A stretch of 64,000 bases of DNA from Sesamum alatum (GCA_034509735.1 JACGWO010000003.1:7254001-7318000); one strand, 5' to 3'. Shown: positions 11,113 through 24,066, counted from the first letter of the stretch. Notes: generated by a model from the letters alone, not told the origin. Program-made: numbers and translations.

Positions 11113-12845
11113 CGATAGTACGGGAGTAATCCTCAGACTTGAGGAATCATGGCAGTCACGTGCACAGGACGACTGTATCTTGGATCTGGCGAGAGGTGAT
11201 CATTCTGTAAGATGATCATTATAAGCCTTGTCCAGTGCAGTCGGAATGTGTAGCGAGGACGGTGGATTCCAAGAAGAGGATCCGTCCCCTGTCAGTATGT
11301 GACAGAGGTATCTCCTATGCACTCGGAGACACGTTCATGCTGTTTGAAGCTGTGGCCACAGTGGTTGGTCGAACAGGGAATGGTTTCCTGTGTCGACGCA
11401 ATGAAGCATACGTGGTCTCGAGTATTAAGCATAGATGCCTAGTCAAGGATAGGAACTGACGCCCAATTCCATACCCTAGACTAAGGCCGGGAGACGGTAG
11501 ACGGAAGGATCGTACCCGTACGGAATCGGAGCCTAAATGTTCACGCCAATTCACCTAGTCTCTAGTGCCATGGACCGTTGCTAGACGGCCACCCATGGTA
11601 ACGGGCTCTTGTGGGACACAGGCCCAAGTCTAGCTGAGGGTGAACCTAAAGGGTCACACACAAATCACCGAGGAGGTTGAGAGATCGACTTGGAGTCAAT
11701 CTCGAAGGATAAAATAAGTAATTGGATTACTTAAGGGAAAGTCCAATTGATGGACGGGCCGATATTGTATCGGGCTTTCATTTAATCGGTAAATTGGATT
11801 TTTGTTTAGATACGAAAAGTTGAGATGTTGAGACGTGGATCTTTTAATTGGATTAAAAGATCAACGGGAATAATTTAAATGGACATTAAATTGGATTTAA
11901 TATTGGGTTCGTCGTAATTGGATTACGATAAAACCCGGTCCGTTGAATTATACCCGAGAGGAGAAATAATTCCTAATTTGGAATGGGAAGAAGTTGGACT
12001 TCTTTCCTTAATTAAACATGGCCGACACGCTCCCTTGGAGGAAGCAAAATCAGCCATGTTTCATGCTAGGTGGTATGTTGACTTATCTCTTTTGGAAAGA
12101 GACAAATCAACTCCAATCAAGCTCTTCCCTTTTGGTATGATTTGATCATACCATGAATTTTGGTAGGCTTGATTGAAGAATTGATGGTGATTGATTGGAA
12201 TGAATCTAGACATCCTTGGATGAACCTAGACACATTCCAATAATCACATTAATTATGTATATATATTAGAATATACAACACCAAGCATAAGTGATTCATT
12301 ATTCATCTTTTTCTAGGAAAAAGAGAAGACAAAAATCCTCTCCTCTCTCTCAATTTTCGTGCTCTCTACCTCTGTTACACTTGTGTTCTTCACTTGATTT
12401 TGAATCAAGAAGAAGAACAAAGTAAGTTTAAGAGAACACTAATTCATAGTGTTCTTCTCTTAAACCGATTCCTTCCTAAACCCGTTCTTTTCTAGCAAGA
12501 AGAACGTGTGTTTTTTTCCGGTGTGGTGTGGATCACCTTTGGAGAATCCATACGTTTGGATTTCGTGAGCATTCCGGAGAAGGAACAACGCAAGTAGCCG
12601 GGAGCATACGCTAAACAATCAAAGGTAACGGTTTATTACGCTTTGATTGATTTTATTTATATATCTATGCCCTATGTGATTAAATATATGTTTTAATATT
12701 TACACATCCTACATCGAACGCCCGGTTGAGCACCCAAGGGTACACCCCTTGGGATTCGCGTATTTTGAATTTGATTTAAATTTACGCACAATTTCACGCT
12801 TTCTTGCTTCCGCTCGCGCTCCCGGGCGGATCCGCTTGTCCTTCA
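11113..12845 (+). repeat. 3' LTR of element B, 5' part deleted
   Basis: Plus-strand copia-1 LTR lacking about its first 490 bp. Starts at GATAGTACGGGAG and ends CCGCTTGTCCTTCA at 12845. It retains the conserved LTR core and the hairpin chain. Confidence 0.9.
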
Positions 12846-13181
12846 ATTACAGTATCAGCCCACTGGCATAACCGATCATATAGTAATGGTAAGTGCTCCT
12901 GGTCCGCGTGCCATTCCAAATCTCACACATGTGTTCCAAATTAAAGTCCAAAATATATCAGGTCCCCTTTAGGAACGGTTGTAGGTGTACAAATTGGCTC
13001 ACCATTTTCGGCACTCTAATAGGAACGGTTGGTCCATTCCTATTAATTTGTATTACAATTAGCACGACTGTGATGTCATCAACGGTTTACCGTTCCACAA
13101 CTGTTACTACAACCGTTCCTATTTGGAACGGTAACTGGAACGATCATATCTACCCGTTCCTATTCCCGCATTTTTTTGTAG
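12846..13181 (-). mobile_element. Probable CACTA (En/Spm-type) transposon end
   Basis: Read on the minus strand from 13181, the sequence begins CACTACAAAAAAATG, the typical CACTA terminal motif. The next 220 bp hold at least seven copies of a GGAACGGT-type motif in both orientations (for example around 12972, 13021, 13084, 13111, 13125, 13152), as expected of CACTA subterminal repeats. Only one end is present; the left limit is set by element B's LTR. The candidate 3-bp target site CAT follows at 13182. No transposase is present. Confidence 0.6.
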
Positions 13182-13387
13182 TGCATTGTCGCTGAAAATG
13201 GCCGGCGAAGTCGCCGGAAATGCGTCGCCGGCACCGGAGATGTGCTGACTGGTTGCTGATTTTGCGCCATTTGGGTGCGGGTACCATGATGGCTGACTAG
13301 GCGCCAATTGGGCACTGATTCGACACCAACTAATCGTTGACTTGGCGCCAACTAGGTGTAGAGTTTAATGCCTCTTAGTTAGGTTGT

Positions 13388-13417
13388 GAGCCGAGCCGAG
13401 CCGAGCTGAGCCGAGCC
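13388..13417. repeat. (GAGCC)n microsatellite
   Basis: Six tandem copies of GAGCC with one C-to-T change in the fourth unit. Confidence 0.9.
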
Positions 13418-13669
13418 TGTTGTTCATGGCTAGCTTATGGCGGGCTCGCGGCTAAGGCTTTTGTTGGCTGCGATGTTTTCCAATTTTTTTTTGAAAATCC
13501 ATTTTCTCAATAAAAATCATATATATATTTTTTGAAAATTTATATTTGATGTGGCGACCTTTTCGGGTTGTTGAAAAGATCATTTTATTTTTTTCTAAGT
13601 CTAAATATTTATATTTTCTCCTTTTTTGTGTTCTAGAAAATTGGAGCATGACTTAGAAAATAATGTGTA

Positions 13670-13935
13670 TTTATTTATTGCAATATTTGTGATTGCAACT
13701 TATGACATGTTGATTATTCATTATTGCATTTGCGATTGCAATTTATGCCATGTTGATTATTATTGCATCTGTGATTACAATTTATGCCATGTCGATTATT
13801 AATTATTGCAATATTTGTGATTGCAATTTATGCAATTTTGATTATTTATTATTGCAATATTATGTGATTGCAATTCCTAAACATGATTATTTTAATTGCA
13901 ATATTTTTGTGATTGAAATTTATGCTAGCATATTT
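13670..13935. repeat. Degenerate tandem repeat, unit about 45 bp
   Basis: About six imperfect copies of a unit built around TTATTGCAATATTTGTGATTG followed by CAATTTATG and CATGTTGATTA. Copies start near 13675, 13720, 13757, 13803, 13848 and 13895. Confidence 0.75.
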
Positions 13936-15296
13936 TTGTAATTCAAATATGCTAATAAGTGCTCCTATTATATGAATGCATGCCTAGATAATTGCATCAT
14001 AATATATTTTTTTTGCAATTTTATTGAATATGTGCAATATGATTTTGTGCTATGAATATATGGACATTAACATTTGAGTGCTCATGTATTATGTGAGTAT
14101 TTTATTATTTGTGGAGATAATTTATGACATGGTGGTAATTAATGTGGTATCCCCATTTTTTTAGATTGATGTAGTAGGCATTGGATGTAATTTTTTTAGC
14201 ATAATGTAGTTCAATGTAATTATATTTTTGGAAAATGTATTTTTTTTAGGCTGATTTTTGGAGGCCATGTATTTTTTTATGGGGATATGTTTCGCTATTT
14301 ACCACCATAGGGCCAAATTATTTCAACATGATGCACCAAATGTTAGTGTAGCCCATGCGGGGCTATTTATTATTTTATTTTATTCATATCGCATATGGCA
14401 TGCACGTAGAAGTTTTGAAAATGGAGTTATTTTATTCATGATCAGTAAATAGTTTATTATGACTTTTTACTCAGTGGGAGATGATTACTAGCCGTGTGGC
14501 GAAATTTTTTATTCTGCTGGTATAAAGAAATAATAAATAATTTACTTGGATCTAGAATAGAATATCAGTACTATATTTTTGCGCACACCTAGAGATCTTA
14601 GATTAACTCACCATTTTTTTTATGAGTCTTTTAAATGTTGAGATGGATAATTATCTAATATTGTCGCGACTTAGACGCTGACAATCAATGGTGGATCAAG
14701 AAAATATTTGCGCTTTTATTAGTTAAGCTGCAAACTAAATAATCTCATTGGAGAGTTGTCAAGCTCTATTCTTGAATATGAGCTCACTCATCCTAAGTTG
14801 CTAGTTGAGTTGACTTATGGATATTTATGTGTTTAACCAAAATCGCCAAACTTGAGGTTTGTTTTTTTTTTGGTTGAAACACAAGAGAGATGCACTTGTT
14901 GCTCATGTTGAACCAACTGAAGTGTTGTTGGATCAAAAAAAAAGTAGCACGATAAGTGCAAGACCTAAAATTTGATCCACGAGGTGATAATCGTATAACT
15001 TTTTTGTCTAAAGCAAGTGACACCAACAATTGCCATAGTACTATGAAAAATTAGTTACTCCACTCGTAATTGAACTGAGAGGAAGTTTAGCTAAATAAAT
15101 GCTCTCTAATTAACTTTGCTAGGATCTCCAATTCTCTCCTTAGATTGATGGTGGATATGGCAAGACCTAGCACATATAATTCGAGATTGAGCAAAATGAC
15201 TATTATCGGTATTGAGCGCTAGTATAGAAATATTGTGGCATAGCGTACAAGAGGAGGCATTTTGGAAGTGCCACCCCATGCTTATTTATTGATATG

Positions 15297-15805
15297 AGTT
15301 GTATTCTTCGTCTGCGTGCGCGCGCGCCTGGCGGCGCCGCCCAGGTCCCGTCCGCGCGCGGCCTTGCGCGCGCGCGCGTGCATGAGCGCGCCTGCCGGGC
15401 GCGCGCGCGCAGACACCCTTGTCTGCGTGCGCGCGCGCCTGGAGGCGCTGCCCTGCGCGCGCGCCTGCCCGCAGCCTTCCTGGCTGCGCGCTTGCCCCGC
15501 ACGGCCGGCTGGGCGGGCGCGCGCAGGCCTCCCTTGCCTGCGCGCGTCTGCCCTGCCGGCAGCGTGCGGCTGCGCGCGGCCAGCCCTCCCGGCTGGCCGG
15601 CTGCGTCGTTTCTCGTTTTCCGTTCATTTTTCCACCCCGTTTCCCAAGAAAAACAGAAAATCACCAACATTCGTAAATTCACACGAATCAAAAATAAAAT
15701 CGACATGCTTAAAATCAAGAACAATCAAGATTTAATAAAAAAACATGCCAATTTCACGTTTCATGCTTATAACGCACATAAACCCTAGACCTATACACCG
15801 AATCG
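15297..15805 (-). other. Partial leader of element C with GC-rich island
   Basis: The GC-rich island spans about 15305-15605 and is the longest copia-2 or copia-1 island besides that of D. It contains several near-repeats of the TGCGCGCGCGCCTGG type. Long frames read through it on both strands but are Ala/Arg-rich low-complexity artefacts. Confidence 0.7.
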
Positions 15806-15818
15806 GGCTCTGATACCA
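15806..15818 (-). other. Primer binding site of element C
   Basis: Minus strand TGGTATCAGAGCC, initiator tRNA-Met type, adjoining the LTR that starts at 15820. Confidence 0.9.
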
Positions 15819-15819
15819 C

Positions 15820-17822
15820 TGAAAGAAAATTCGGTGGATCGTCCCGGGAATTGCGCGAATGCGGAAGCGCGGTAAAAATAAACATATTAAAATAAAAGGC
15901 ATGCTTTTAATTTAAAGAACACGCTCAAGGGGTGTGCCCTTGAGGTTCCCGGGCATTCGGTGTATCTCATGATCATAAAACAATTAAATAAATCATGGAG
16001 GCCATAGAGTTAAAAAATAAAGAGGGACGAAAATCTTAAACGAGACCTACCCGTTGTCGTTTTCGTCTTCAACTGCTACTCGCGTTGTTCCTCGTTTTGC
16101 ACCAAGACCTCGTTCTTGAGATCCTCAAAATCGTGACACACGATCCACCCACGTATCTGGCACGTCGTGCTAGCAACGAACAAGTATTATTTTTGGAGTG
16201 GACGAATCAATAACTCGTTATCAATTAACGGTATTGGTTCGTCTAAGTTCTTGATGTTCCTAGAACAAAAAGAACTAAGGAAAAATATTTTCTTGCTAGA
16301 GAAAGAGAGAGGGGGCGGACGAGAGGTAGGAGAGGGAGAGTGTGTGTTGTGTGTGTTTTTCAAGAATCATCATCCCTTAAATGTTGGAAGCTAGGGGTTT
16401 ATATAGAGGAAGAGTTTAATCCTCTTTAAACTCAAACTCTTAAGTGACCTAATTTGACTAGGATTTTGACCTAGTCAAAGTCCTAGTCAAACTAGTGTTT
16501 GACCTAGTCAAACGAATCCTAGCCTTCCATCTCCCTTTTCCATCTCAACCGTTGATTTTAATTTAATGGAATATTTAAATCCTATTAAATATTCCAAAAG
16601 GCTAAAAGAATAAATATAATATTATAAATAAATATTATTATTTATTGTAAGCCCATTAAATCAACCCTTTTAATAAATTCTATTTATTAATTTAATTCTT
16701 TTTATCAAATAGAAGGAATTAATTTCTCCAAGAAAATATAAGACCCGATTAAATCTAATTTAATCATTCCTTTACTCCAATATTTAATTCCAAATTAAAT
16801 ACTAAGTGTGTGTGGATAGTGTGTGACTCTTTAGGTTCACCATTCAGCTAGACTTGGTCGGATTCCTAGAATCCGTCCGTTACCATGGGTGGCCATCTAG
16901 CAACGTTGCATGGCACTAGAGACTAGGTGAAATATTCGGGGATGAACATTTAGGTTCTAACAGTACACTTGTCCTTCTGTCTTCGGTCTCATCACTTAGG
17001 GTCTAGGGCACGGAAGATGCAGGTACCCATTTTGGACCTAAGTGTCGGTCTGTCCTTACTAAACGCCGCAAGGGAAACCTTTTTCCCTTCTGTTCAGTCA
17101 CTGTGGCCACAGATTTTAGGGACAAGACACAGAGCATATATGAGACTCAACTGTGAACACCTTTTGACAGGAGACAGATCCTTTCTTGGAAACTACTGTC
17201 ACTTTGTACACCCGAGCTGCACTAGACATGGCTTATGACTACTCAAGAGTATTTTTGCAATCTCTCACCATATCTAAGATACAGACCTGATGCACAGGTA
17301 AACTCAGCAGTTCCTCAAGTCAAAGGACTTGGCCTGTACCGTTGGAACCGGGAATACACGTCATACCTTGTTGACCATACTCAAGGTCCTCCGTAAGACG
17401 GTTCCCGCGAGTCACCTCAGCCAGCTGCTTCCTAGCACGCTGACCCACTAACACTGCTTAGACGACCTTCGTCACCCGTTGATGAAATACGACAGCAGAT
17501 GCTTAGTGCAAGTCTCAAAGGGAATCCCGGTACCCATTTTCGGGATTCCTTGACTTGGAGATTTCCGGACTGATTCGGTAAGACTGATTTCATGGACCTA
17601 CCTCCAAGCGTAGTCCCAGTCCCCGAAATCGTTTCTCAGTCCGTGGGCTTTGTTTGCGTAGTGAACAGAAATGTAAATGCAGATAAGTGAACGTAAACAA
17701 AGTATTGCCATATGAATTTTCACTTCTTTATTCATACATATTTTATCAAATACCAAAGAATTGTCTAGACATAGGTTACATATTCCTGCCAAAATTGGCT
17801 TACATGGTCACCTATTCTAACA
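15820..17822 (-). repeat. 5' LTR of element C (copia-2)
   Basis: 2003 bp, minus strand from TGTTAGAATAGG to TTTTCTTTCA. It holds hairpins with three-base loops, for example GATTAAAT/CTA at 16747-16765 and TATTTAATT/CCA at 16781-16801, and the palindrome CTGTGGCCACAG at 17101-17112. Right of it no related sequence is seen. Confidence 0.9.
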
Positions 17823-20541
17823 GCTATTGATCAGTGCACCTTTCTCACTAGTTGAAAAGCGCTATTTTTAGCAATTTTTTACAAGGGTAGAGAATTAAAG
17901 AATGTGAACATTATGGTTCCATGTAGTGATAAGGAGCGAAAGTACCATGTCTGATTATGTTGGACAAATACTAAGGAATATAAAACTGCAAACGAATCAT
18001 GATTCTAATCTCTTAGCAGCTACATAAGCTTGCAAAAGGAAAAGAATCTAACATTTCTAGAAATGTCTAGAATTTAAAATGGCGCAAGACCATTTTGCAT
18101 TTCACTTGGGTAGATGCAATTTTCGAATGCAGCCTACAACATGATAAAGTGCCTCAATGAAGTTCTCCAACTCTTGTTAATATGTTAGCAAGCATATGGC
18201 ATGTACCTACCGAATTGGCAAGATATGAACAAAGTGTTCATGGAGAAATTAGTTGTGCAATAGATCCCTTTAGAAGAAACCTGTTTTTTAGATCTGTGAG
18301 GTCAATAGATTCTTAACTATGAGAGGCAAAGATTCTTAAGAGAGGTGCTCATTTCTCTGCAATGATGATGTTTTATTCATCTTTAGTTGCAAGAGATAAT
18401 TGAAGCGACTCAAAAGTCAGTGGGAGTGTCTGACTAGAGAAAGGATTCTCAAATTCAACAAATAAGGAGTGAACATTAATAATGTTCCCCCCCGTCTATA
18501 TGAGACTGAATGAGTATCCTCCACAAGTATTTGATGGATATTGATGAGTCAAGAATTGACTTCACATAACACTTCCAGTGGACAAGTGCTTAAAGGGAAT
18601 TGATAAGCCTAATGACTAAGAACAAGGTTGATCTTCTATCTTTGTGCAAGATCATTTTGAAACATGTGGTTTCTAAAAGGTCAAGTGCAACATAGATAAG
18701 TATAAAGGTCAACTGACGGTGAAATATTTACACCCACTGAGGGGTGTAGTTTTGAGACGTTCTCCTTGATGGTGAGATTTGTCTGAACTCGCCATAGCCA
18801 CTATCACCACTTTCACCTAGGTGCTCCTAGCTGATGATAGTTGACATATCCAATTAAGTAGTGGACATGATGATCATGTGGATCTTCTAGTTAATTCAAG
18901 TTGTTGGGCAAGCGCAAGTTTGGTGCTTGCAAACTCCATTTATAACTTGAATTATTGTCCAGGTAGTGATAATATCGATTCCATCGAGCTATCATTTGAT
19001 AGGCTTAACAATGATCGAGATGACCACCAGATATGTCAAAATTGTAAGAGAATTAGCTCTCATCCGATGCGGGCGAATAAGTTTGATGGCTAGAAGTGAT
19101 GTCGCCAAATAGAGTGCCAGTCTTTCGCATGGACATAGGAGCAAGTATGATGCATAGTTAGTGTTCAGACACTAAAGTTGTATACATATCATACTAATCC
19201 TAATTGATACTCCATAACCACAGTGTTCTTAGTTAAGGGAGATGCCTTAAATTGAAAGAAGAAAAGAAATGATGTGTTCGTGGGCGCTGTAGAATGTTTG
19301 ATGCACAATATGTGTGCACAACTAGTCCTGTACTCAATAATTAGAATGCTGAGTAGACATCGAAGTGATCCTTGATGCACATATCGTGATGCAACAAAGT
19401 GATCTATGAAAGTAATCTAAGATCAGACTAAAAACTATCTGGTCATGATGCATATGTAATGCACATAGCGAAACTCTGTTACTTTTGGGTGCCAAGTATT
19501 GTTGGAGGACCTAGTATACAGATGCCAGATATTATTGATGAGACATGCGCATAATCAATTATTCTCCAACATGTTCTACGAGCGGTATGAGCGCTCATCC
19601 TTTTTACCAAGCTTGGTATTGATGAAGGCATGTTAGTGGTAAAGGATCATGTAGAACTTGATTCTTATGGCTTGTGAGAACATAAGATTGGTACTGAATT
19701 ACAAAATGTCACTAGGCCCTGATTGGCCCTCTCACACGGGTAATCGCCCTGGCGCTGCGATAGCGAGCAGGATGAGACTTGAAAGATCATTTCACACTAG
19801 TAAGTCATGCGAATGATCACCTTCGCACTTGAGAAGTGGGGAAGGACAATGTATAATGAATAGTCACCTTGGCTAGAGAAGCTAAGATGAGATCATATAT
19901 TTGATCGATTATGAAGTATGTTCGAACTTCATAAAAGGCCTATTTTCGAGCTGAACGTGCAAACTACTAGAGGGCATTAAGAGAGTGACTGTCTGGTAGT
20001 GCGCAAGTTAGGCGCTTGGATAGAGACTGGACTTAGGTTCATATGATGTTGATAGCTGTGACATGCCGAAGTTGAATGGGAGCTCCATCATAACATGTGA
20101 TCATACTACATGTGCATTAAGACGACCTACTATGGGGAGTGACTGAATAGGTCCCTGCTTCGTCACTTTGTGAGCCCATACAATCCCTTGTACCCTTTGG
20201 GACTCAGGACCATGTCATGAGGTGTAAGCTTGATGATGCTACTTTAGCATGCTTTCCAATGGCCACGAGTGATACGGTCTGTCGGAGCATGTCTAGGAAA
20301 GCTGTCAAGGCCAAACTGATTGATGTGAGAGGCCGAGGAAGAACCAAGTTGGTGACGCACTTATGTTCTATTGTTCATAGCCCGGGCGACTTAGTCGGAA
20401 TATGTCGGACTAGTCATGAACGTAGAAGCATATCTAAGAGGGTCAAGCATGCTCTATTTGTTGAGGGATCTAGAGATGCTTGATCAAGTGTGTCCACGAG
20501 GTTTGGAGTACACAGCGTGTTTCTTTGGAGTTGATGAGTTA
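17823..20541. other. Unrecognised region
   Basis: No frame longer than about 90 codons and none I recognise. Base composition is more even than in the LTRs. I looked for copia protease, integrase, RT and RNase H motifs and for gypsy motifs on both strands without a convincing match. It may be strongly decayed transposon DNA. Confidence 0.5.
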
Positions 20542-21149
20542 TGTTAGTATTGGTGATAACTTAATATAACTCTCCTTATGTTTTTCTTTTTTCTCGCTTG
20601 GTCGCACACCTTACTCCCTGTATGAAAGAGGGGATGGGAGATGAGAAATTCTGGATTTGAGAGGCTATGTCAAATATGTATGAGTAGGAGATATTAAATA
20701 TCATCCATATTTAAAGAATTTGATGTCTCCCAAACTTGTGGTTACGAAGGACTCCTCTTGTGTAAATAGTTTGTAGTCCCCTACAGTTTGTATTAGGGTT
20801 GGACTCCTCTCGTGCACACCTATAAATAGCGTGCTCCTATTGAATGACAAAAATAATTACTATTCGAAGACACTCTCCCAAAAGCCTCTCGCCAAATACT
20901 CTCTCTGTTCTCTCTTGGAGTATCACCAAAAGTCTCCGGGGGTTTAAGGCGTGTAAACTCTAGTGGATAGTTCTGGTAGCAATCTACGTGGAGCTAGAGA
21001 AGGGTGATCGTGACAAGGAAGAGAAAGGGATGTGCTAGGAGATACGTGGGTTCGTAGGGCGTGCTTGTAGATCCAAAAGATCGTAGGAAGCTTGTAGATG
21101 AGCTACAAAGATCTAGGTGTCACAAAGTTAATTCCGCTGCGTCTTGACA
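20542..21149 (+). repeat. Possible 5' LTR of element K
   Basis: TGTTAG at 20542 and TTGACA at 21144-21149 would give a 608-bp TG...CA LTR. A TATA box TATAAATAG (20821-20829) lies before a pyrimidine-rich stretch, as in a U3/R junction. No second LTR and no clear PBS is visible, so the limits are tentative. Confidence 0.4.
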
Positions 21150-21229
21150 TACCATAGCATCGAGGTAATCACCGGAATCGATTATGTGCAACATGTGTTA
21201 ATGTGCTTCACATATATGCTATAGTTTCC

Positions 21230-24066
21230 TACAAATGGGAACCAACTACACGAATTGACTGCGAAATCTTAAAGATGGTCTTAGATTTCCAGAATCTTAA
21301 CTCACATACCAGATGAAGACGTTCCTCAACCCTTTTCAAAAGTTGAAGGAAGACCACCGGCAAGTAGGATATAATGATGTTGGCTCAAACTATGCATCAT
21401 TTGCATCATATCTATATGGTCCCGAACCAGCATGTAGGGTAAAATGTAACGAAGGCATTTTTGAAGCTAAGATGATGGAAGGGATGTCTGTACAAAGAAC
21501 ATGAAGTGATGATGCAATTCCTAGTGGAGAAGCTCAAAAGATCTCCACGTAGTCTTGAAATAGAGACGTACATTGACATGATCCTTCAGTCTCTTCTTTC
21601 CTCCCACGAACCATTTATTATCAACATGAATGAGCTTAGAAAATATATTTATAGGTTGGTAATTATGTTGGTCAAGTATGAGGCAACGATTACAAAATTT
21701 GCGCCATCAGTTCTAGTAGGAGAGGCTTCAACCTTCATAAGCGAAAGGCAATGGTGCCAGACGCCAAAAGAGGAAGAAGGGTAGGGTGACATCAACTATT
21801 AAGCACTTCAAGTGCTGATCCTTTACAACACAAGGTGGTGGTAAAGGAAAGAGCAAAAGGTTCAAGCAGTCAAGTTCATAGATTTCTAAGAACGTAAGCA
21901 TTCACTACCATAAAGAGGGCCATTGGAAAAGGGAGTATCCTAAACCCCTCTCCAATGTAGGTAAAATTTGATATTGAGTATTGACATGATCACTTGTACT
22001 CTATTTGGTATTTGATACCATTCCTGTCACTAATCTGCGGGTGGTTTGCAGAAAGTGAATAAGAACTTAAAAGCCAAGAATAGTTCTAAGATTCAACAAT
22101 GGCAAGGTCTATTGATGAAAAGGGCTAGAGACAAGTTAGGCCCATAATGATGATCATGTTAGGAATTACGTAATCTAGCATGATCAAAAGTATATCTCTT
22201 TGTTAGAAAAAGGTTTTATTTCATACATATTTGATCAAACAAAATTATTGAATATTAATTCATGTTTGCTAGTAGTTACACGTAAATTCCTAGAATACCA
22301 TCCCATAAAAGGTTTATGGATACTCACAATTCAAATTATCTAAATGGATTAATCAAGACTAACTTACAGATTTGGCATCTGCAATAGCTAGGACGTTTCC
22401 TCTTGTTAAAAGATAAGTAAATTGGAAAGTTCGATGAATCTAGAAATAGATGATTTGAATCGACTAAATTTATAAGTCTTTTATGAAGAAGAAAGTCCCA
22501 AAGCTCTTTGTTGGACGAAGTAGGCTTGCCAAATAGTCTATTGGAAGGGATCCAATAAGACAACTGTAGGTTACTAATACACAAGACCATAAGAGGGTTC
22601 AAAAGTCTAAAGGTCCCATAGGAGGTTTGGAATTAGACTTAAGGAGGTGAACCATAAATGGTTGCAAAATTAAACCTGTTTCGATAGGATCGATATGGCC
22701 GTGTATTTAGTGGGAGCTCTTGAGCATCCAAGTTGAGAATAGAATTCTCAATGAAACGTTTCCTGTAAAGACCAAGTATGATGGTCTCTGATAAAGGGAA
22801 CGATCGAGCCTCGTTGGACGAAGATCGATCGAAGTTTCACCAAATTACCTTAGCCCGTGAAGACGTAGACTCGAAAATTGCCAACGTAAGGAACGTGGCA
22901 CTTTGCTTGGAGTCATGCACAAGGAGCCATGGTTTGGCAAGCCTGTGTCCTGATAAAGTCCTTGAGCATGTAGAAGGATCCTACATATATCAAGGGACTA
23001 GTGGGAGACAAATTAGACTCGGGTGTCTGGTTTGTATAGGTTTATGACAGAATAATGCTAAACGTTGCTTATAATTGCATTTCTTACTTAAGTTGATCAT
23101 ATTCCAAGTCCCCTTAAGGACGAACCCGAATGTCGTAAGAGGTACGAGTGATTGGGATATGTTCGGTCAAATTTGGATAGTGATCCAAATGACCTGCGGA
23201 ACATGATGTTGGACATCATAGTAGAATTTATGGAGAGGAGCCATAGAATTCGCTAGGAAATTCAAACAAGGTTTGAAACACCCATAATTGGAATATTCAT
23301 TTTGATGAGCTCATACGGAGCATGACTCGGTCTTAAATGACGTAGGTGATTAGTGGGAGTAGAAATGGTGTTCCTTGTGTTTAAGTGTGTAATGTCTTGA
23401 TTCATGGATGAATTCAAGATATTAGGAATTACTAAAACACAAACCATAACTCACGAAAATCCTCCATGACATTTTAGGGTTCCCACATACATATCATGAA
23501 TTGAGTTTTTCCAAAGATTCAGTCAATGGTAGACTGATGAGAAAACACTGATATGTAGAGGGACAAGTTGTTCGAGACTCAGTCATGATAAGACTGATGA
23601 GAAAGCTTAGATACTATGAATAAAGCATCAAGTCATTCGAGACTTAGTCACGGTGGACTAATGAGAAGGCTTGGATGTTGAGTATCCCCTACGTTTTAAC
23701 CCTAGACAAACATATGATATGTTTACTCGGTGCATAGGAACCGATGTTGAGTGTGCTTCTTGCATGACTCAACAGAAATCGGTAATGCACTGAGGGGTTG
23801 AAGACAACAATCAAGAACGATCTTTAGTACCTGAATAAGGACTAAAGATGTGTTCATGATGCACCGTCTGTTGAGAGTTTCTTTGGAAGGCTAAAGCGAT
23901 ACAAGCTTCCAGAGCATAGTGAAAAACAAGTTAGTCTCAAAGGTATACACAGTCAGGCCCAATGGCGAGTGCATCGGATAGTTGTCACTAATGAAGACCA
24001 CGTCCATAGGATGGACGTGGCACCTAGCACGACCAAGCCATGTTCGCCTATATGGCAGGGAACTTG
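21230..24066 (+). pseudogene. Element K gag-pol relic
   Basis: The gag start is seen as GTNYTN then LRNLKMVLDF (about 21240-21290), with the gag C-terminal part YIDMILQSLLSSHEPFI at about 21570 and the knuckle remnant HYHKEGHWKRE near 21905. Integrase segments follow at 22170-22530 (SSMIK; LFVGRSRLAK) and 22960-23010 (YIKGLVGDKLDS in a shifted frame). The linker is near 23150, and an RT tail resembling LKQASRSWNIRFDE is near 23260. The RNase H start matching EGYSDASF is near 23890. Most of the RT core is missing. Stops and frameshifts are everywhere. Confidence 0.8.
23503..23687 (+). repeat. Three tandem copies of a 60-66 bp pol segment in element K
   Basis: Three consecutive imperfect copies share the core GAGACTCAGTCATG...AGACTGATGAGAA. 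The segment matches the part of copia pol that encodes KLSKKQSPKTDEEL, present once in D, E and G. It looks like a local tandem duplication in the relic. Confidence 0.75.

Larger units (their letters stand above)
9724..12845 (+). mobile_element. Element B: copia-1 fragment, plus strand, split by A
   Basis: Plus-strand copia-1 remnant starting exactly at the outer end of element A in the integrase/RT linker (GGTTCATCGGCTATC...) and running to the LTR end at 12845. Its 5' half should lie left of the window beyond A. It carries the same 340-bp RT deletion as A and G. A later deletion joins the pol tail (CTCACCAT, around 11110) to a point about 490 bp inside the 3' LTR. Confidence 0.88.
13182..15296. 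other. AT-rich DNA without a recognised gene
   Basis: No reading frame here resembles a known protein. 13182-13380 has repeated TCGCCGG and GGCGCCAA motifs. A GAGCC repeat, a degenerate tandem array of about 45 bp units, and long T-rich runs follow. From about 14450 on I see only AT-rich sequence with scattered stops. It may be decayed transposon DNA. Confidence 0.6.
15297..17822 (-). mobile_element. Element C: 5' end of a copia-2 retrotransposon
   Basis: Minus-strand element of which the 5' LTR (15820-17822), PBS and part of the leader (to about 15297) remain. Gag and pol are absent. The leader's left limit is approximate. The LTR is clearly related to those of D and J but diverged. Confidence 0.8.
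20542..24066 (+). mobile_element. Element K: strongly decayed copia element, 3' end cut by I
   Basis: Plus-strand copia relic. A probable short 5' LTR (20542-21149) is followed by collinear but badly damaged gag, zinc knuckle, protease-to-integrase, integrase tail, linker, part of RT and the start of RNase H. It stops at 24066 where the LTR of element I begins. It is the oldest recognisable retrotransposon in the window. Confidence 0.75.

Noticed and set aside
9724..12845. B and G as one segmental duplication
   Set aside because: They share defects, but B and G differ by their own indels (about 60 bp near 10400, 24 bp near 55625), lie in different flanks, and G has its own ATCGG target duplication.
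12846..12862. Possible primer binding site (CAGTATCAGCCC) after the LTR of B, which would make it a 5' LTR
   Set aside because: Match to TGGTATCAGAGCC is poor, no leader or gag follows, and pol remnants precede the LTR in the correct order for a 3' LTR.
15297..15788. Long overlapping frames on both strands in GC-rich DNA (also 29451-29956, 43686-44003, 7050-7264)
   Set aside because: They are Ala/Arg/Cys-rich low-complexity translations of GCGCGC runs in untranslated leaders, and neither length nor sequence is conserved between copies.
17823..20541. A host gene or another copia copy
   Set aside because: No motif, splice pattern or frame I could support on either strand.
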